From Myxococcales bacterium (GTDB taxonomy: Bacteria; Myxococcota_A; Polyangia; Polyangiales; Polyangiaceae), in NCBI GenBank assembly GCA_016703425.1, contig JADJCA010000002.1, positions 496,001 to 560,000 on the forward strand: DNA of 64,000 bases. Reading direction: 5' to 3'. The first letter of the stretch is position 1; each line of letters starts with the position of its first letter. Under the pieces are notes generated by a model that saw only the letters and a program-made list of their open reading frames with translations, searched no databases and was not told the origin of the DNA. The position numbers and the translations under genes were made by a program. Below are positions 42,719-53,252 of this stretch, one piece after another.

Positions 42719-43642
42719 ATGTGTTGCTTCTCGGCCGAGACTCGCGTTTTCCGGACCAACATCTTCGCTCGCGTGATTCGCCCCGGCGTCCAGTCGCTCG
42801 CGTACCAAATGACCTTTGAAGCGGAGACGCCGACGGCGATGATCCTCCCGCTGCCGGTCGCGTTGCCGGCGCGGGAAGACTCGGTGCGATTTCAGAACCT
42901 GAAGCCGTATCCGGATTTTTTCTCCGACCTGGCACGAGGCTTCCCGGAGCCGCCTCCGCCGAGCGGCTTCGCCGGCATGCGCGCGGCGACGGCGGCGGCG
43001 AGTCAACCACTGGCGGTGCACGAGGTGGGCGACTTCGTGGCTTCCTTCGTGCCGCAGCTTCGCGACTTCGAGCGCGTCGATCCCCGGTTCGTGATCTCGA
43101 AAGACGTTTGGTCGCGCCTTCCTGCTTACGCCGACTACGGCTTTGCGGTGTTTCAGTTGAAGAACCTCGCGGGCACGCCCCATCCGATGGCGTTTGAGTT
43201 CGAAAGCCGGCTCGCGGGGGCCGTGTTCTTTCCAACCGTTCACATTCACTCAGGCAAGGTCTTCGAGAAGGACGACTTCGACCACGTCCTCTACGTGCAG
43301 AACAAGAACTTCGACGCGCGCGCCGGGAGCTACCGCGGCCCCAACGCCGTCGACGACGCCACCGGCCTTGTGCGCTCGGAGCGGCCCGCAGGGACATTCA
43401 TGGAAGACGGCCGCGCCGCGGGCCTCGTCGACCCGGCGTTGCTCGTGCACAAGGCCACGCTTACAGGCTCCTTGCCTAACAAGGACACGCTCTATTCGTT
43501 GAGCGCCCACGCGCCCACAAGCAGCGGCTGCGGTCGCTGCGATGTCACCCCGACATTCGGCTCCACCGCGGCCTTGCCGGTGGCAGCGCTGGCGGGCCTT
43601 TCGTGGATCATCCGGCGCCGGGCGGAGCGCGGTCGCAAGTGA
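42719..43642 (+). CDS. Protein of unknown function with N-terminal MCCFS and C-terminal TM helix
   Basis: A 307-residue protein from ATG 42719. It opens MCCFSAETRVFRTNIFARVI without a normal signal peptide; similar MCCFS openings occur in a family of uncharacterised bacterial proteins as far as I recall. The middle is beta-rich (FGFAVFQLKNL-like, AFEFESRLAGAVFFPTVHIH, HVLYVQNKNF). The C-terminus has a TM helix (about 283-300, LPVAALAGLSWII) followed by RRRAERGRK, like a sortase-type or MYXO-CTERM-style tail: hydrophobic helix plus basic end, preceded by a Cys pair in GCGRCDV. That tail suggests surface sorting. Confidence 0.72.
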   Translation: MCCFSAETRVFRTNIFARVIRPGVQSLAYQMTFEAETPTAMILPLPVALPAREDSVRFQNLKPYPDFFSDLARGFPEPPPPSGFAGMRAATAAASQPLAVHEVGDFVASFVPQLRDFERVDPRFVISKDVWSRLPAYADYGFAVFQLKNLAGTPHPMAFEFESRLAGAVFFPTVHIHSGKVFEKDDFDHVLYVQNKNFDARAGSYRGPNAVDDATGLVRSERPAGTFMEDGRAAGLVDPALLVHKATLTGSLPNKDTLYSLSAHAPTSSGCGRCDVTPTFGSTAALPVAALAGLSWIIRRRAERGRK

Positions 43643-43706
43643 TCGGGCAGCGAGGCTCGTCGACGCGGCCTCCGAAGAGCCCGACGACGCTGGACCTTGT
43701 AACGCA

Positions 43707-45353
43707 CTAGCGAGCCGAAGCTCGGCGGAGCCGGTAGCCGACCCACTCGCCTTTTGCCGCTAGCACCTCCGCGCGCGCCTCGAGGGCGCGATGCGGCGCC
43801 CCGAGCGCGGGCCCCGCGCGAACGATGGCGTAGTCGAAGAAGTCGAAGGCTCGCGAAACGTCCACGGCCTCCGGCGTCCATGGGTTCGGCGCGGGGACAG
43901 CGATTCGACCAAGCGAGCACGGCACGTGGCGCATGCCGCAATAGCGGAGCGCGACCATGCTCTTGTCGTGCGGGCGCAGCGCGACATAGAGGCTGGGCAA
44001 CGACCGCGGCAAGGACTCAATGTTCATGACCGTCGAGGCGTCACTCCCGACGAGCCCGACGAGGCGCCCGCCGGGGGGAATACGCGACATCACGTGGAGG
44101 AAGTCCCCTACCTCGACGGCGTAGCTCTTGTAGTGACGCGCCACGACAGACGCGTACGTCACCGAGAGCAGCAGCGGCCCCGCCGCGACGACGCGCGCGA
44201 GGCTTCGGCCGACTCCGTTATTGGGAGTCCACGACGGGGCGATGGGCAACGCGGCGATGGCCAAGCCAACGACGAGGGGGGCGAGCCGCGGCGAGAGCGA
44301 CATAGCCTCGTGAGCGTCCCAGTGATGCGGCAAGATGAGGTACGCGAAGAGCGCACCGACGACGGCCAGCACGCGAAGCCGCGATAGGGGAGCGTCGGCG
44401 GGGGCCTTCAGCCCTTTTGCACGCGACGCCAACACGAAGGCGAGCATCGTCGCCACGAGCAGGGTGCTCGCGACGAGGTTATGGCCATCCTTGAAGCCGC
44501 GCAGGAGATGCACGCGGAGCCCATCGAGCTGCCGCACAAGCTCGCGCGCCACCGTGAGGTCTCCCATTTCGGCGCGCCGCGTCGCGAGGAGATCTTGGAG
44601 GGCGCCGAAGAGCGACGGCGGAGCGCCAGCGCCCGCCGACGTACGCTGCCAGAGAAGGAAGAGCGCGACGGAAGGGCAGAGCGACGCCGCCACGGCGAGC
44701 GTTTGCGCGAGCGGCTTTCGGGCCGCGACGAGCAACAGCGCGGAAAGCGCCATGGCGAGCGCGTACGACTCGAGGTGAAGGAAAAACGAGAGCGTGGCCA
44801 AGGCGCCGAGGACCAAGAGCGCGCCGGGCCGCGACGCTGTGCCGTCGGGGCGCACAACGCGAACGAGAGCCGCCATGAGGGCGAAGAAGATCGGGAGCGA
44901 CAGCGTGTACCCAAAGAAGCCGTAGTGGAGCGCGAGGCCGTAGCCGAGCGGGCCCGCCAGAAGCGCCGGCGTGACGGAAACGCGAAAGGCCCGAGCCAAC
45001 GCCGCCACCGAGAGCGGGAGGCAGCCGATGGCCAACGCCAAGAGGCTCTTCAGCGCGGCGATGGGCCCGAGCCAATGACCCAAGTACGCGAGCAGGAGCC
45101 ACGGCAACGAGGGGAGCGGCGGCCAGTGGCGCGGAGCGTAGAACGAGGCGTACGGCGACGATGGGTCACTCGCTTTGCCGAGCATGTCCGCGATGGCGAG
45201 GTGGAACGGAAAGTCGAGCCCGGGAACAATCGGCGTCGTGGCCAACGGCATGAGCAGCGCCGGCAGAACGATCGCGTAGCCGAAGAGGAACCGACGCCAA
45301 TCTTCATCGAGGGCGCCACCGAGGGCGCTGAGCGAGGGCACGCCCGGGCGCAT
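43707..45353 (-). CDS. Multi-pass membrane protein, possible glycosyltransferase
   Basis: A 548-residue protein with about eleven to twelve TM helices spread over residues 25-400 and a soluble C-terminal part of about 130 residues. The first outer loop has the acidic turn TPIVPGLDFPFHLAIADMLG, similar in place to the metal-binding DxD/ED loop of GT-C type glycosyltransferases (dolichyl-phosphate-mannose-like), and a typical PGLD-PFH sequence. No transport signature is evident. The role is likely envelope polysaccharide or lipid glycosylation, by inference only. It starts about 100 bases beyond the desaturase stop on the same strand. Confidence 0.75.
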   Translation of the reverse strand: MRPGVPSLSALGGALDEDWRRFLFGYAIVLPALLMPLATTPIVPGLDFPFHLAIADMLGKASDPSSPYASFYAPRHWPPLPSLPWLLLAYLGHWLGPIAALKSLLALAIGCLPLSVAALARAFRVSVTPALLAGPLGYGLALHYGFFGYTLSLPIFFALMAALVRVVRPDGTASRPGALLVLGALATLSFFLHLESYALAMALSALLLVAARKPLAQTLAVAASLCPSVALFLLWQRTSAGAGAPPSLFGALQDLLATRRAEMGDLTVARELVRQLDGLRVHLLRGFKDGHNLVASTLLVATMLAFVLASRAKGLKAPADAPLSRLRVLAVVGALFAYLILPHHWDAHEAMSLSPRLAPLVVGLAIAALPIAPSWTPNNGVGRSLARVVAAGPLLLSVTYASVVARHYKSYAVEVGDFLHVMSRIPPGGRLVGLVGSDASTVMNIESLPRSLPSLYVALRPHDKSMVALRYCGMRHVPCSLGRIAVPAPNPWTPEAVDVSRAFDFFDYAIVRAGPALGAPHRALEARAEVLAAKGEWVGYRLRRASAR

Positions 45354-45456
45354 GAGGCTTCCTACCAGGTCATGCGCAGCCTGTGCATGCGTCGTGTGCC
45401 CTTGCTTGCGCCCTCACCGTCGCACTCTCGGCGTCGGAAGCCCGGGGCGTTCCGCC

Positions 45457-46509
45457 TCACTGCGAGGTCTGCCGCGCGTCGGCTTCCGCGCGGAGGCGCT
45501 TCTGCTCTTCGAGGTAGGGGCGCTGGTAGCGAACCACAAACTCCTCTTTGTAGTCTCGGTACGACTGAATGCCGCCCAAGGCGTGCACGGCGCGAATGAA
45601 GAGCCACGGCAGGTCGAGCTGATAGCCGAGGAAGCCAGAGCGCGCGCCGTTGGGATAGAGGTGGTGGTTGTTGTGCCACTCGCCGGCCACGTAGCCGGGC
45701 CACACCTGATTGATGGAGTGGTCCTTCGTGTGAAAGTCGACGCCGGGCCGCTGGCGATCCTTGCCGCCGCCGTGAGCCGCGAAGTTGAACGTCCTGATGC
45801 CCACAGCCCAAACGAAGGCCGAGCCGAAGAGCGCCGTAGCGAGCGCGTGGCCGCCCACGAGGTAAAACGCTGCGTACCAGAAGGCCCAGTTGAGGGCGTA
45901 GCTCGTGAAGGCGAACGCCGGGTGGCACAAGGAGCCCCACCTTTGGTACTGCGCGAAGCTGTTGAGCCGAATGCCGCAGTGGTCGATGAGCAACTTGAGC
46001 CGTGCGTACGCCGCTTCCGTGAGATCCGGTGCGATGCGCTGATGGTTCACGTCGGCGAAGAAGCAATAGAGCCAGCCGGCGCGTGCGTTGTAAGGGTCCC
46101 CCGCTTGCTCCGTGTACCGGTGGTGCACGTGATGTGAAATGACGTACGTCTCTTCCGTCACGATCTTGATGACAAGGTTCTTGCAGACGAACCGCCACAG
46201 CGGAGAACGAAAGCGATAGGCGCGATGCGTCGCGTAGCGATGGAGATAGAACGTCCCGTGGGAGCCAAGCAGCACCATGCTGTAGACGAAGCCCAAAAGG
46301 ACGAGCCAAAAGGAGAAGTAGTGGGTCACGAAGACCACGAGCGGCACGGCAAAGGCCAGCGTCGTCGCCCACGCGAACAGCGGGATCCAGTTCTTCCGAC
46401 AGCGAAGCACGTTGAGTCGATAGAAAAACTCGCTCACGATCTCGCGGTTGGTGGGGATGGCACCGAAGCCGTAGCGCGGCGGCGCGAGAACATGCTCTAG
46501 GGTCGACAA
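45457..46509 (-). CDS. Membrane fatty-acyl desaturase
   Basis: A 350-residue di-iron acyl desaturase of the acyl-CoA delta-9 type. The three His boxes are HRYATH (90-95), HHVHH (126-130) and HNNHH (279-283), all complete. Four TM helices flank the first and third boxes (about 43-62, 67-85, 200-235). It inserts a cis double bond in acyl chains, usually to adjust membrane fluidity. No ferredoxin or reductase gene is adjacent. ATG 46509 begins MSTLEHVLAPPRYGFG. It is followed by the membrane-protein gene at 45353. Confidence 0.93.
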   Translation of the reverse strand: MSTLEHVLAPPRYGFGAIPTNREIVSEFFYRLNVLRCRKNWIPLFAWATTLAFAVPLVVFVTHYFSFWLVLLGFVYSMVLLGSHGTFYLHRYATHRAYRFRSPLWRFVCKNLVIKIVTEETYVISHHVHHRYTEQAGDPYNARAGWLYCFFADVNHQRIAPDLTEAAYARLKLLIDHCGIRLNSFAQYQRWGSLCHPAFAFTSYALNWAFWYAAFYLVGGHALATALFGSAFVWAVGIRTFNFAAHGGGKDRQRPGVDFHTKDHSINQVWPGYVAGEWHNNHHLYPNGARSGFLGYQLDLPWLFIRAVHALGGIQSYRDYKEEFVVRYQRPYLEEQKRLRAEADARQTSQ

Positions 46510-46593
46510 TGGGCTTGGCTCGGGGGCGAAGACACTAGCATGGCCGCCTCCCCGCGGTGCGCGAAGGTCGCGCGGCGCTTGGCACCTGGCGCA

Positions 46594-47895
46594 TCAGAGG
46601 CTCGCGAGCGCGACGCCCCCCGCGAGGCGTGCGCTTACGGATTTTCGTACGTTCGGCGGCGCGTCGCGCAAGATGCCCGGCCACTTCGCCTTCGCTTGCT
46701 TGACGGTCTCCTTGGCGACTTGAACGAGCCGCGCGGCTCGAGGCACCCCGGCCGCGTCGATGAGCGCACGAAGCCTTGGCCAGTCGAGCGACGAGAGCTC
46801 CGCATCGATGCGGCGATTGAGCGCGTATTCCTGCGGCGCGAGCTCGTCAAACCACGCCGTGACGCACACGGGATCGTAGAGCGGCGACAGCGTCGGCGTC
46901 ACGCCGCCCGGATAGATGAGTGCCCAGTTCTTGAGGTGCGCGTCGGTGTTGCCCATGAGGATGAAGGCCACGAGGCGCCGCACCGCCTCCTTCACGTCGC
47001 GCGCCGGCTCGCCAGACAGTCGGTCCAAGAGGCGCAACATGGCGGGAAAGTCGAGCTCCAGACCGCGGCCGTATTTGCGGCGCGGCTCGAACTGCATCGC
47101 CTGGGCCATCTCTTCCATGTGGACGCGGCGCCCCGCTTCGCCACGGTCGAAGCGCTTGACGGCGAGCACGTGAGCGAACTCGACCTCGTCTGGGAGGTCG
47201 ACCTCCCGGCGGGGCACACGCGCGACCTCTGCGCAGTCGAGGTCGAGCACACCGGCGAGCCGGTAGCCGGTGAGCTCGTTGTCGACCCAGTCAGGATGTC
47301 GGGTCGACGGGAGCTTCAGGATGTACGCCCCCGCCTGCCCGTGCCGCTTCACGACGTAGCGGCGTCCCTCTTTGATGGCCGAAAACTTCGTGACGAGCCC
47401 CGCGAGGCTCGCCGCGTCGAGGACCGGCTCCGCGACCAGCTCGGCGGCCGCAACTTCGAGCCCCATCGACGCGTGCCACGCGAGGACGGCCGGCGGAATG
47501 GCGTCGCCGGTGAGCGGCTCGAGCTCAACGGCCCCCGCGAGATCGCGTCCTGCGGCGGCGAGCAGTTCGAACTCGTCGCTCTCGGAGCAACCTCGCTCGC
47601 GCGCGAGCCGCTGCCGGTTGTGCCCTTCCGGCAGGAGGTTGGAGAACCACGTCGGAAGGTGCCCGTCGCTCCGCACGAGACGCACGTCGCGCGTCGCGCG
47701 CAAGATCGCGCGCGTGTCGGACTCGGTGGCGCCTCGGTAGGCCAACGACAGCGCGGGGCGTGCCGCGTCTTCGATGTAGCTCTCCTCAAACGACAAGCGC
47801 ACGATGTCACCGAACTGCGAGAGGAACGCGACGCTGCGCCGCTCGCCGCTCGGCAGGTGCAAGAGCACCCGCAACGTGCGAATCGACGTGCTCAT
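46594..47895 (-). CDS. hipA: HipA-family Ser/Thr kinase toxin
   Basis: A 433-residue HipA. The N-terminal part (about 1-110) is the HipA-coupler domain with FLSQFGDIVRLSF and ARPALSLAY. The kinase core has KFSAIKEGRRYVVK (P-loop-like region), HVLAVKRFDR, and the catalytic GNTDAHLKN at 315-323 with Asp318, then LSPLYDPV with the metal Asp. E. coli HipA phosphorylates GltX and drives persistence. The start ATG 47895 overlaps the hipB stop (ATGA), so the toxin is translated only after the antitoxin. A longer frame upstream lies inside hipB and was rejected. Confidence 0.93.
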   Translation of the reverse strand: MSTSIRTLRVLLHLPSGERRSVAFLSQFGDIVRLSFEESYIEDAARPALSLAYRGATESDTRAILRATRDVRLVRSDGHLPTWFSNLLPEGHNRQRLARERGCSESDEFELLAAAGRDLAGAVELEPLTGDAIPPAVLAWHASMGLEVAAAELVAEPVLDAASLAGLVTKFSAIKEGRRYVVKRHGQAGAYILKLPSTRHPDWVDNELTGYRLAGVLDLDCAEVARVPRREVDLPDEVEFAHVLAVKRFDRGEAGRRVHMEEMAQAMQFEPRRKYGRGLELDFPAMLRLLDRLSGEPARDVKEAVRRLVAFILMGNTDAHLKNWALIYPGGVTPTLSPLYDPVCVTAWFDELAPQEYALNRRIDAELSSLDWPRLRALIDAAGVPRAARLVQVAKETVKQAKAKWPGILRDAPPNVRKSVSARLAGGVALASL

Positions 47896-48305
47896 GCGCG
47901 TCCGCGCTTTGCCGTCCGCCGCGGAGCGACAGCGCGTCGGGTTGGCGGCGCCGCCGGCGTCGACGAGGCACCAGGCCCGCTCTTGGCGCGCGCCCCCGCG
48001 CCGGCGTCTGTGAGCCACTCGACGATCGACAACGGCGCGTCAGTCCCTGGCGGTTGGGCCACGAGCCGTCCGCCGGCGCGCAGGAAGGTTTCGACGGCCG
48101 GCGTGAGGTCGCTCGGCACGAGAACGACTTCGAGACCGAGGACGCGCATCACGACCGTCAGCGTCGAGAGCCGAGGGTCGATGTCGCCGGCCTCGAGCTT
48201 CTGAACAGTCATACGCGACAGGCCCGCACGCGACGCCAGCGCCTGCTGGCTAAGTCGAGCGCCGCGGCGCGCTTGGCGAAGTGCGACCGGGAGGCTAATG
48301 CTCAT
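47892..48305 (-). CDS. hipB: HipB-like Xre-family antitoxin
   Basis: A 137-residue DNA-binding antitoxin. The N-terminal 65 residues are an Xre/Cro helix-turn-helix (ALRQARRGARLSQQALASRA, then GLSRMTVQKLEAGDIDPRLS). The C-terminal half is unusually long for HipB (E. coli 88 residues) and ends in an Arg/Ala/Pro-rich basic tail. It overlaps hipA by four bases. It probably binds operator sites in the AT-rich 48306-48360 gap and represses hipBA, perhaps also the divergent kinase operon. Confidence 0.9.
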   Translation of the reverse strand: MSISLPVALRQARRGARLSQQALASRAGLSRMTVQKLEAGDIDPRLSTLTVVMRVLGLEVVLVPSDLTPAVETFLRAGGRLVAQPPGTDAPLSIVEWLTDAGAGARAKSGPGASSTPAAPPTRRAVAPRRTAKRGRA

Positions 48306-48431
48306 TATTCTTATCTTTTAGCTTAATTTGATAACTATGCACATCTATTTGCCCCCTCCGTGGCGAGGCCAAACCGGCGAATTCGGCCAACATTGACGCC
48401 CTCAAGCGGCCACGAGAGGCTCACGCGGGCG
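48306..48431. promoter_or_regulatory. AT-rich divergent promoter region of hipBA, with possible operator
   Basis: The stretch 48303-48350 is far richer in A/T than its surroundings. An inverted repeat TTATC (48311-48315) and GATAA (48330-48334) is separated by 14 bases, resembling the TATCC-N8-GGATA sites of E. coli HipB but with a longer gap. The region serves both hipBA (left) and the kinase operon (right). Confidence 0.5.
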
Positions 48432-49880
<1,449 letters not shown>

Positions 49881-49897
49881 TCGTAGGATCGGCCCCA

Positions 49898-50932
49898 ATG
49901 AGAACCCGCGTCGTCGGCACGTCGCTCGTTATTGCTGCGTTGCTTTTCGTGCAGGATGCAGGTGCTCAGGGAGCCGACGCGGCCTTGGCGACCGACCTCT
50001 TCAACGCCGGGCGCGACCTCATGGCAGCCGGGAACCACGCTGCGGCCTGCCCGAAGCTCGCCGAGAGCGCTCGCCTCGACGCGAAGGTTGGAACGCTCGC
50101 GAAGAGCGGCGAGTGCGAAGAGAAGCTTGGTCGCCTGGTCAACGCACGAGCCCGCTGGCTGCAGGCGCAGAACCTCGCCCGGGCCCAGGGCGACGCACGC
50201 CTCGCGCGCGTCGAAGCCGAGTTCGCGCGCGTCGACAAGCTCGTGCCCAAGTTGAACATCGTCCTCCAAGGCGCCGCCGCGCCGGACCTGTCGCTCAAAG
50301 TCGACGACCTTCAGCTGAGCGCGGCCTCGATTGGGGTCCCGGTGCCTGTGGAGCCAGGCCGACACGTCGTCGTGGCTTCGGCTCCCGGACGTGCGCCCTG
50401 GTCCACGACCGTTGAAGCGGGCACTGACGGGGCCGCGGTGACGGTCACGATCCCCGAGTTGCCCTCGCGCCCCGAAGCGGCGGCGCCAGCGCCGCAAACG
50501 ACGCCCACGCCCACGCCCACCCCCGCCCCCGCGCCGGCGACACCACCGGAACCCGCCGCGGCGCCGGCGCCTGGGCCCGAGGGCTCGACGAACCCCCTGA
50601 AGGTTGGGGGCCTCGTCACGGCCGGCATTGGCGTAGTCGCCCTCGGCGTCGGCGGCGTCTTCGCGGCCCAAGCGAAGTCGTCGTACGACGATTCACTTAA
50701 CGGCGGCTGCACGAAGAACGAGTGCACCGCCGCGGGGCTTTCGCTAAGAAACGACGCCCGCAGCGCGGGCACGCTCGCGACGGTGTTCGTCGTCGCCGGC
50801 GGCGTGCTCGCCGCGGGAGGCATCACGATGTTTCTCGTGGCCCCAAGCCGCGAACGCAAAGCTGCGAGCTTGCGCCTTTCTCCGAGCGCCTCGCGCCACG
50901 ACGCAACCTTGTCGCTCCAAGGAGCCTTTTGA
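49898..50932 (+). CDS. Exported protein with helical repeat and two C-terminal TM helices
   Basis: A 344-residue exported protein. The signal peptide MRTRVVGTSLVIAALLFVQD is followed by an alpha-helical tract (ATDLFNAGRDLMAAGNHAAA, CPKLAESARLDAKVGTLAKS) of TPR-like character, then a beta-rich PEGA-like part (VPVEPGRHVVVASAPGRAPW), a Pro/Ala/Thr linker and two TM helices (about 245-265 and 290-315). Proteins with this plan commonly sit beside Ser/Thr kinase genes in myxobacteria. It overlaps the next gene by one base (TGATG). Confidence 0.8.
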   Translation: MRTRVVGTSLVIAALLFVQDAGAQGADAALATDLFNAGRDLMAAGNHAAACPKLAESARLDAKVGTLAKSGECEEKLGRLVNARARWLQAQNLARAQGDARLARVEAEFARVDKLVPKLNIVLQGAAAPDLSLKVDDLQLSAASIGVPVPVEPGRHVVVASAPGRAPWSTTVEAGTDGAAVTVTIPELPSRPEAAAPAPQTTPTPTPTPAPAPATPPEPAAAPAPGPEGSTNPLKVGGLVTAGIGVVALGVGGVFAAQAKSSYDDSLNGGCTKNECTAAGLSLRNDARSAGTLATVFVVAGGVLAAGGITMFLVAPSRERKAASLRLSPSASRHDATLSLQGAF

Positions 50933-51801
50933 TGCGCGCTCTCGTCTTTCTCGTGATCGCGGCCGTGGCGGCCGCCGCGTGCAACGCCGTCTTGGGCATC
51001 GACGAGGGACACCTCATCGTCGACGACGCGGGGTCGTTCACTGGCGGTGAAGACGCACGGCGCACCGACGCGGACACCTCGGAAGGTGGCATCGAGGACG
51101 ACGCCGCACAAGGGAAGGACGCGAGCGACGCGTCGGTGGCCGATCAGGCGGCGCCCGGCGTCGTGGTATCCATCCCCACGCTGCGCAATCCTTCCGCCGT
51201 CGGGCACCCTGTCTACGGTGCTCGCGTGACAGTAACGGGCCTTGTCGTTGGCCTCGACGACGTCGGCACCAACCGCGGCTTCTACCTCCGCGACACCTCG
51301 CAGACCGTGTGGGCAGGCGTCTACGCGTACACCGGTGGGAACGCCGTTACCGTCGCCGTTGGCGACGTGGTCACCGCCACCGGGAACTACTCCAATTACC
51401 AGGGCGCCGACCAACTTCAGGTCACGGGGAAGGGCAACTCGTACGCCAAGACCGGCTCGGGAGGCGTGCCCGCCCCGCTCAATGTCACGCTCGCCGAGCT
51501 CAGCGACTGCACCGCTACGGGACGCGCCGCGCAACTGCAGTCGATGCTCGTGAAGATGACGAACGTCGTCACGATCGTGGCAACGGTGAACACCGAGTTC
51601 ACGGTGAAAGCCCAAGGCGACGCCAGCGCGGACACGCTGATCGTGTCGAGCTTCGTCGCCAACGAGGCTGGACTGTCACCGTTCCCCTCGGGGCTCAACC
51701 AGAAGTACGCGTCGATCGTGGGCTACGCCCACAAGTCAGGCAATCCTGTCGAGAAGTGCAAGCTCGCCCCGCGGAGCCCCGCCGACCTCGTGCTCCAGTA
51801 G
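50932..51801 (+). CDS. Lipoprotein with OB-fold-like domain
   Basis: A 289-residue lipoprotein from ATG 50932, overlapping the upstream stop. The lipobox AAAAC-NAVLGID is followed by an Asp/Glu/Gly-rich acidic linker of about 50 residues. The remaining 200 residues look like one or two OB-type beta-barrels (VTVTGLVVGLDDVGTNRGFY, LRDTSQTVWAGVYAY, VGDVVTATGNYSNYQGADQL), as in extracellular nuclease-associated or carbohydrate-linked domains. No catalytic site is visible. It is third in the kinase/secreted protein/lipoprotein unit. Confidence 0.78.
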   Translation: MRALVFLVIAAVAAAACNAVLGIDEGHLIVDDAGSFTGGEDARRTDADTSEGGIEDDAAQGKDASDASVADQAAPGVVVSIPTLRNPSAVGHPVYGARVTVTGLVVGLDDVGTNRGFYLRDTSQTVWAGVYAYTGGNAVTVAVGDVVTATGNYSNYQGADQLQVTGKGNSYAKTGSGGVPAPLNVTLAELSDCTATGRAAQLQSMLVKMTNVVTIVATVNTEFTVKAQGDASADTLIVSSFVANEAGLSPFPSGLNQKYASIVGYAHKSGNPVEKCKLAPRSPADLVLQ

Positions 51802-51829
51802 GCCAAGGCCACGGCGCGCCCCGTCGTCC

Positions 51830-52387
51830 TCACGCGCCGTCGAGCGGCGCGGACGAGCTCTTGAGGCACGCCGCGAGGACCTCTTTCACCTGCCCAAGGG
51901 AGCGCGACGTGAAGAGTTCGCTGCCGGTGACGCGAAGGAGCGTGACGCGATCTTTTGCGTCGAGGTCGCAGATGGAGTGCTCGGGCCGCGTGTAGCAACG
52001 CGCATGGGACGAGTAGGCGCGGTCCTCGAGGGCATCGCACGTCGTCCGAGCTTCGAGTTCAGGCACGAGCTCGTTTTGGAGACACGAGCGGACGGCCCGT
52101 AGCCAGGTCTGCCCCGCTGGCGAAAACTCCGACGCCTGGTCGAGGTACACGCGACACATGCGCTCACCGAAGGCGAGCGCGTAGCCGTCGGCGCCGCAGG
52201 GGCGCTCGGACTCGAGACACTCGCGGTAGAACGAGCAATCGTCCACAATCGGACGTCGGCACGCTGCGGGGTCTGCGTACACGGCGCTCAGCGCCGATTG
52301 CGTCGCACCGTCGGGCACGCGAGCGTCGCCACACGCGACGAGTCCGCCAGCGACCAGCGTCGCCAGGAGGAGGTGCTTCGCGGCCAT
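51830..52387 (-). CDS. Cys-rich lipoprotein with stanniocalcin-like pattern
   Basis: A 185-residue lipoprotein from ATG 52387. The signal peptide ends in GGLVAC-GD. The mature protein has about nine Cys in helical surroundings: FYRECLESERPCG, MCRVYLDQASEFSPAGQTWL, AVRSCLQNELVPELEARTTC, then HARCYTRPEHSICDL. The order C-x6-F/L-x-x-x-G, then SCL/KCI, then C-Y-x-x-C resembles animal stanniocalcin and some bacterial proteins of that Pfam family. This is a pattern judgement, not a proven homology. Function unknown. It is convergent with the OB-domain lipoprotein. Confidence 0.7.
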   Translation of the reverse strand: MAAKHLLLATLVAGGLVACGDARVPDGATQSALSAVYADPAACRRPIVDDCSFYRECLESERPCGADGYALAFGERMCRVYLDQASEFSPAGQTWLRAVRSCLQNELVPELEARTTCDALEDRAYSSHARCYTRPEHSICDLDAKDRVTLLRVTGSELFTSRSLGQVKEVLAACLKSSSAPLDGA

Positions 52388-52521
52388 GCCCCAAGCCCTG
52401 CAGACGCCATGCCACCTCAGAAGAGCGCAAATCGCGGCCATTGGCGCGCGTCGTTGCACTGCCCCCGGATCGTGCAAGTCAGGACAACGAGGGGGCTTTT
52501 CACGCGCAGCGGGGAACGCCT

Positions 52522-53139
52522 TTACGTCGCCGCTCGTCGGATCGCGACCCGCCCCGAAATGGTGCCCCACTCTTCGGCCCGCGACAGCCGCTCAAACGTC
52601 AGCTCGTGCTCGCCGGGCTCCAAGAACATGACGAGCTTCGTTCCGTGCTGGCCGCCACGCCCCAGCGCCGCGCGCTCCTCGTCGCCGAGCGGCGGGCTCT
52701 CGTGACGCCACGCAGGAAAGACCCGGACGACGGAGAGCACGCCTGAAGGCACGCTCACGGACGCGGTCATCGTCGGTTTCGAACCGAACTCCGCGAGGAT
52801 CACCTCGGTGAGCGTCGGCATGGCCAGCGTCACACGCCACTTGTCGACCTGCGCCGGCACCAAGTGAAGGCCCGCCGTGTCGCTCGAGAGGAGCATCACC
52901 TCGGAAGCGGGAAAGAACGAACAGACGGCGAACTTGAAGCCAGCGTCTTCGAAGGGGCGAAGTCCGGTCTTCCCGCGGCCGATCTTCTCGATGGCGAGCC
53001 GACCGCGATCCTCCGGCGAATGCGCCGCCAAGAACGCTTCGAGCTCTCCCGAATCCCCGACGAGGAACACGTGACCCGCAGCGGCCGTGAGCTTCCCCAG
53101 CAGTCGCTCGGTCTTCTGGACTTTCCCTTTTTTCTCCAC
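52522..53139 (-). CDS. Protein of unknown function
   Basis: A 205-residue cytosolic-looking protein. GTG 53139 is favoured because GGGAGG lies seven bases upstream, giving the start MEKKGKVQKTERLLGKL; the frame itself extends to 53241. Visible segments are AAAGHVFLVGDSGELEAFLA, FKFAVCSFFPASEVMLLSSD and VRVFPAWRHESPPLGDEERA. No signal peptide, TM helix or known motif. It is divergent from the GST-MATCAP fusion across about 110 bases. Confidence 0.65.
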   Translation of the reverse strand: MEKKGKVQKTERLLGKLTAAAGHVFLVGDSGELEAFLAAHSPEDRGRLAIEKIGRGKTGLRPFEDAGFKFAVCSFFPASEVMLLSSDTAGLHLVPAQVDKWRVTLAMPTLTEVILAEFGSKPTMTASVSVPSGVLSVVRVFPAWRHESPPLGDEERAALGRGGQHGTKLVMFLEPGEHELTFERLSRAEEWGTISGRVAIRRAAT

Positions 53140-53252
53140 GCGCTCGCCTCCCGCGATAGGGCAGCGTCGCGCGAAGGGCTTCATCGCGGCAAACACTTTC
53201 GACCGCCCCTTGCGGAAGTCCGCCCTCGGGAGCGACGCCACGACTACGATAA

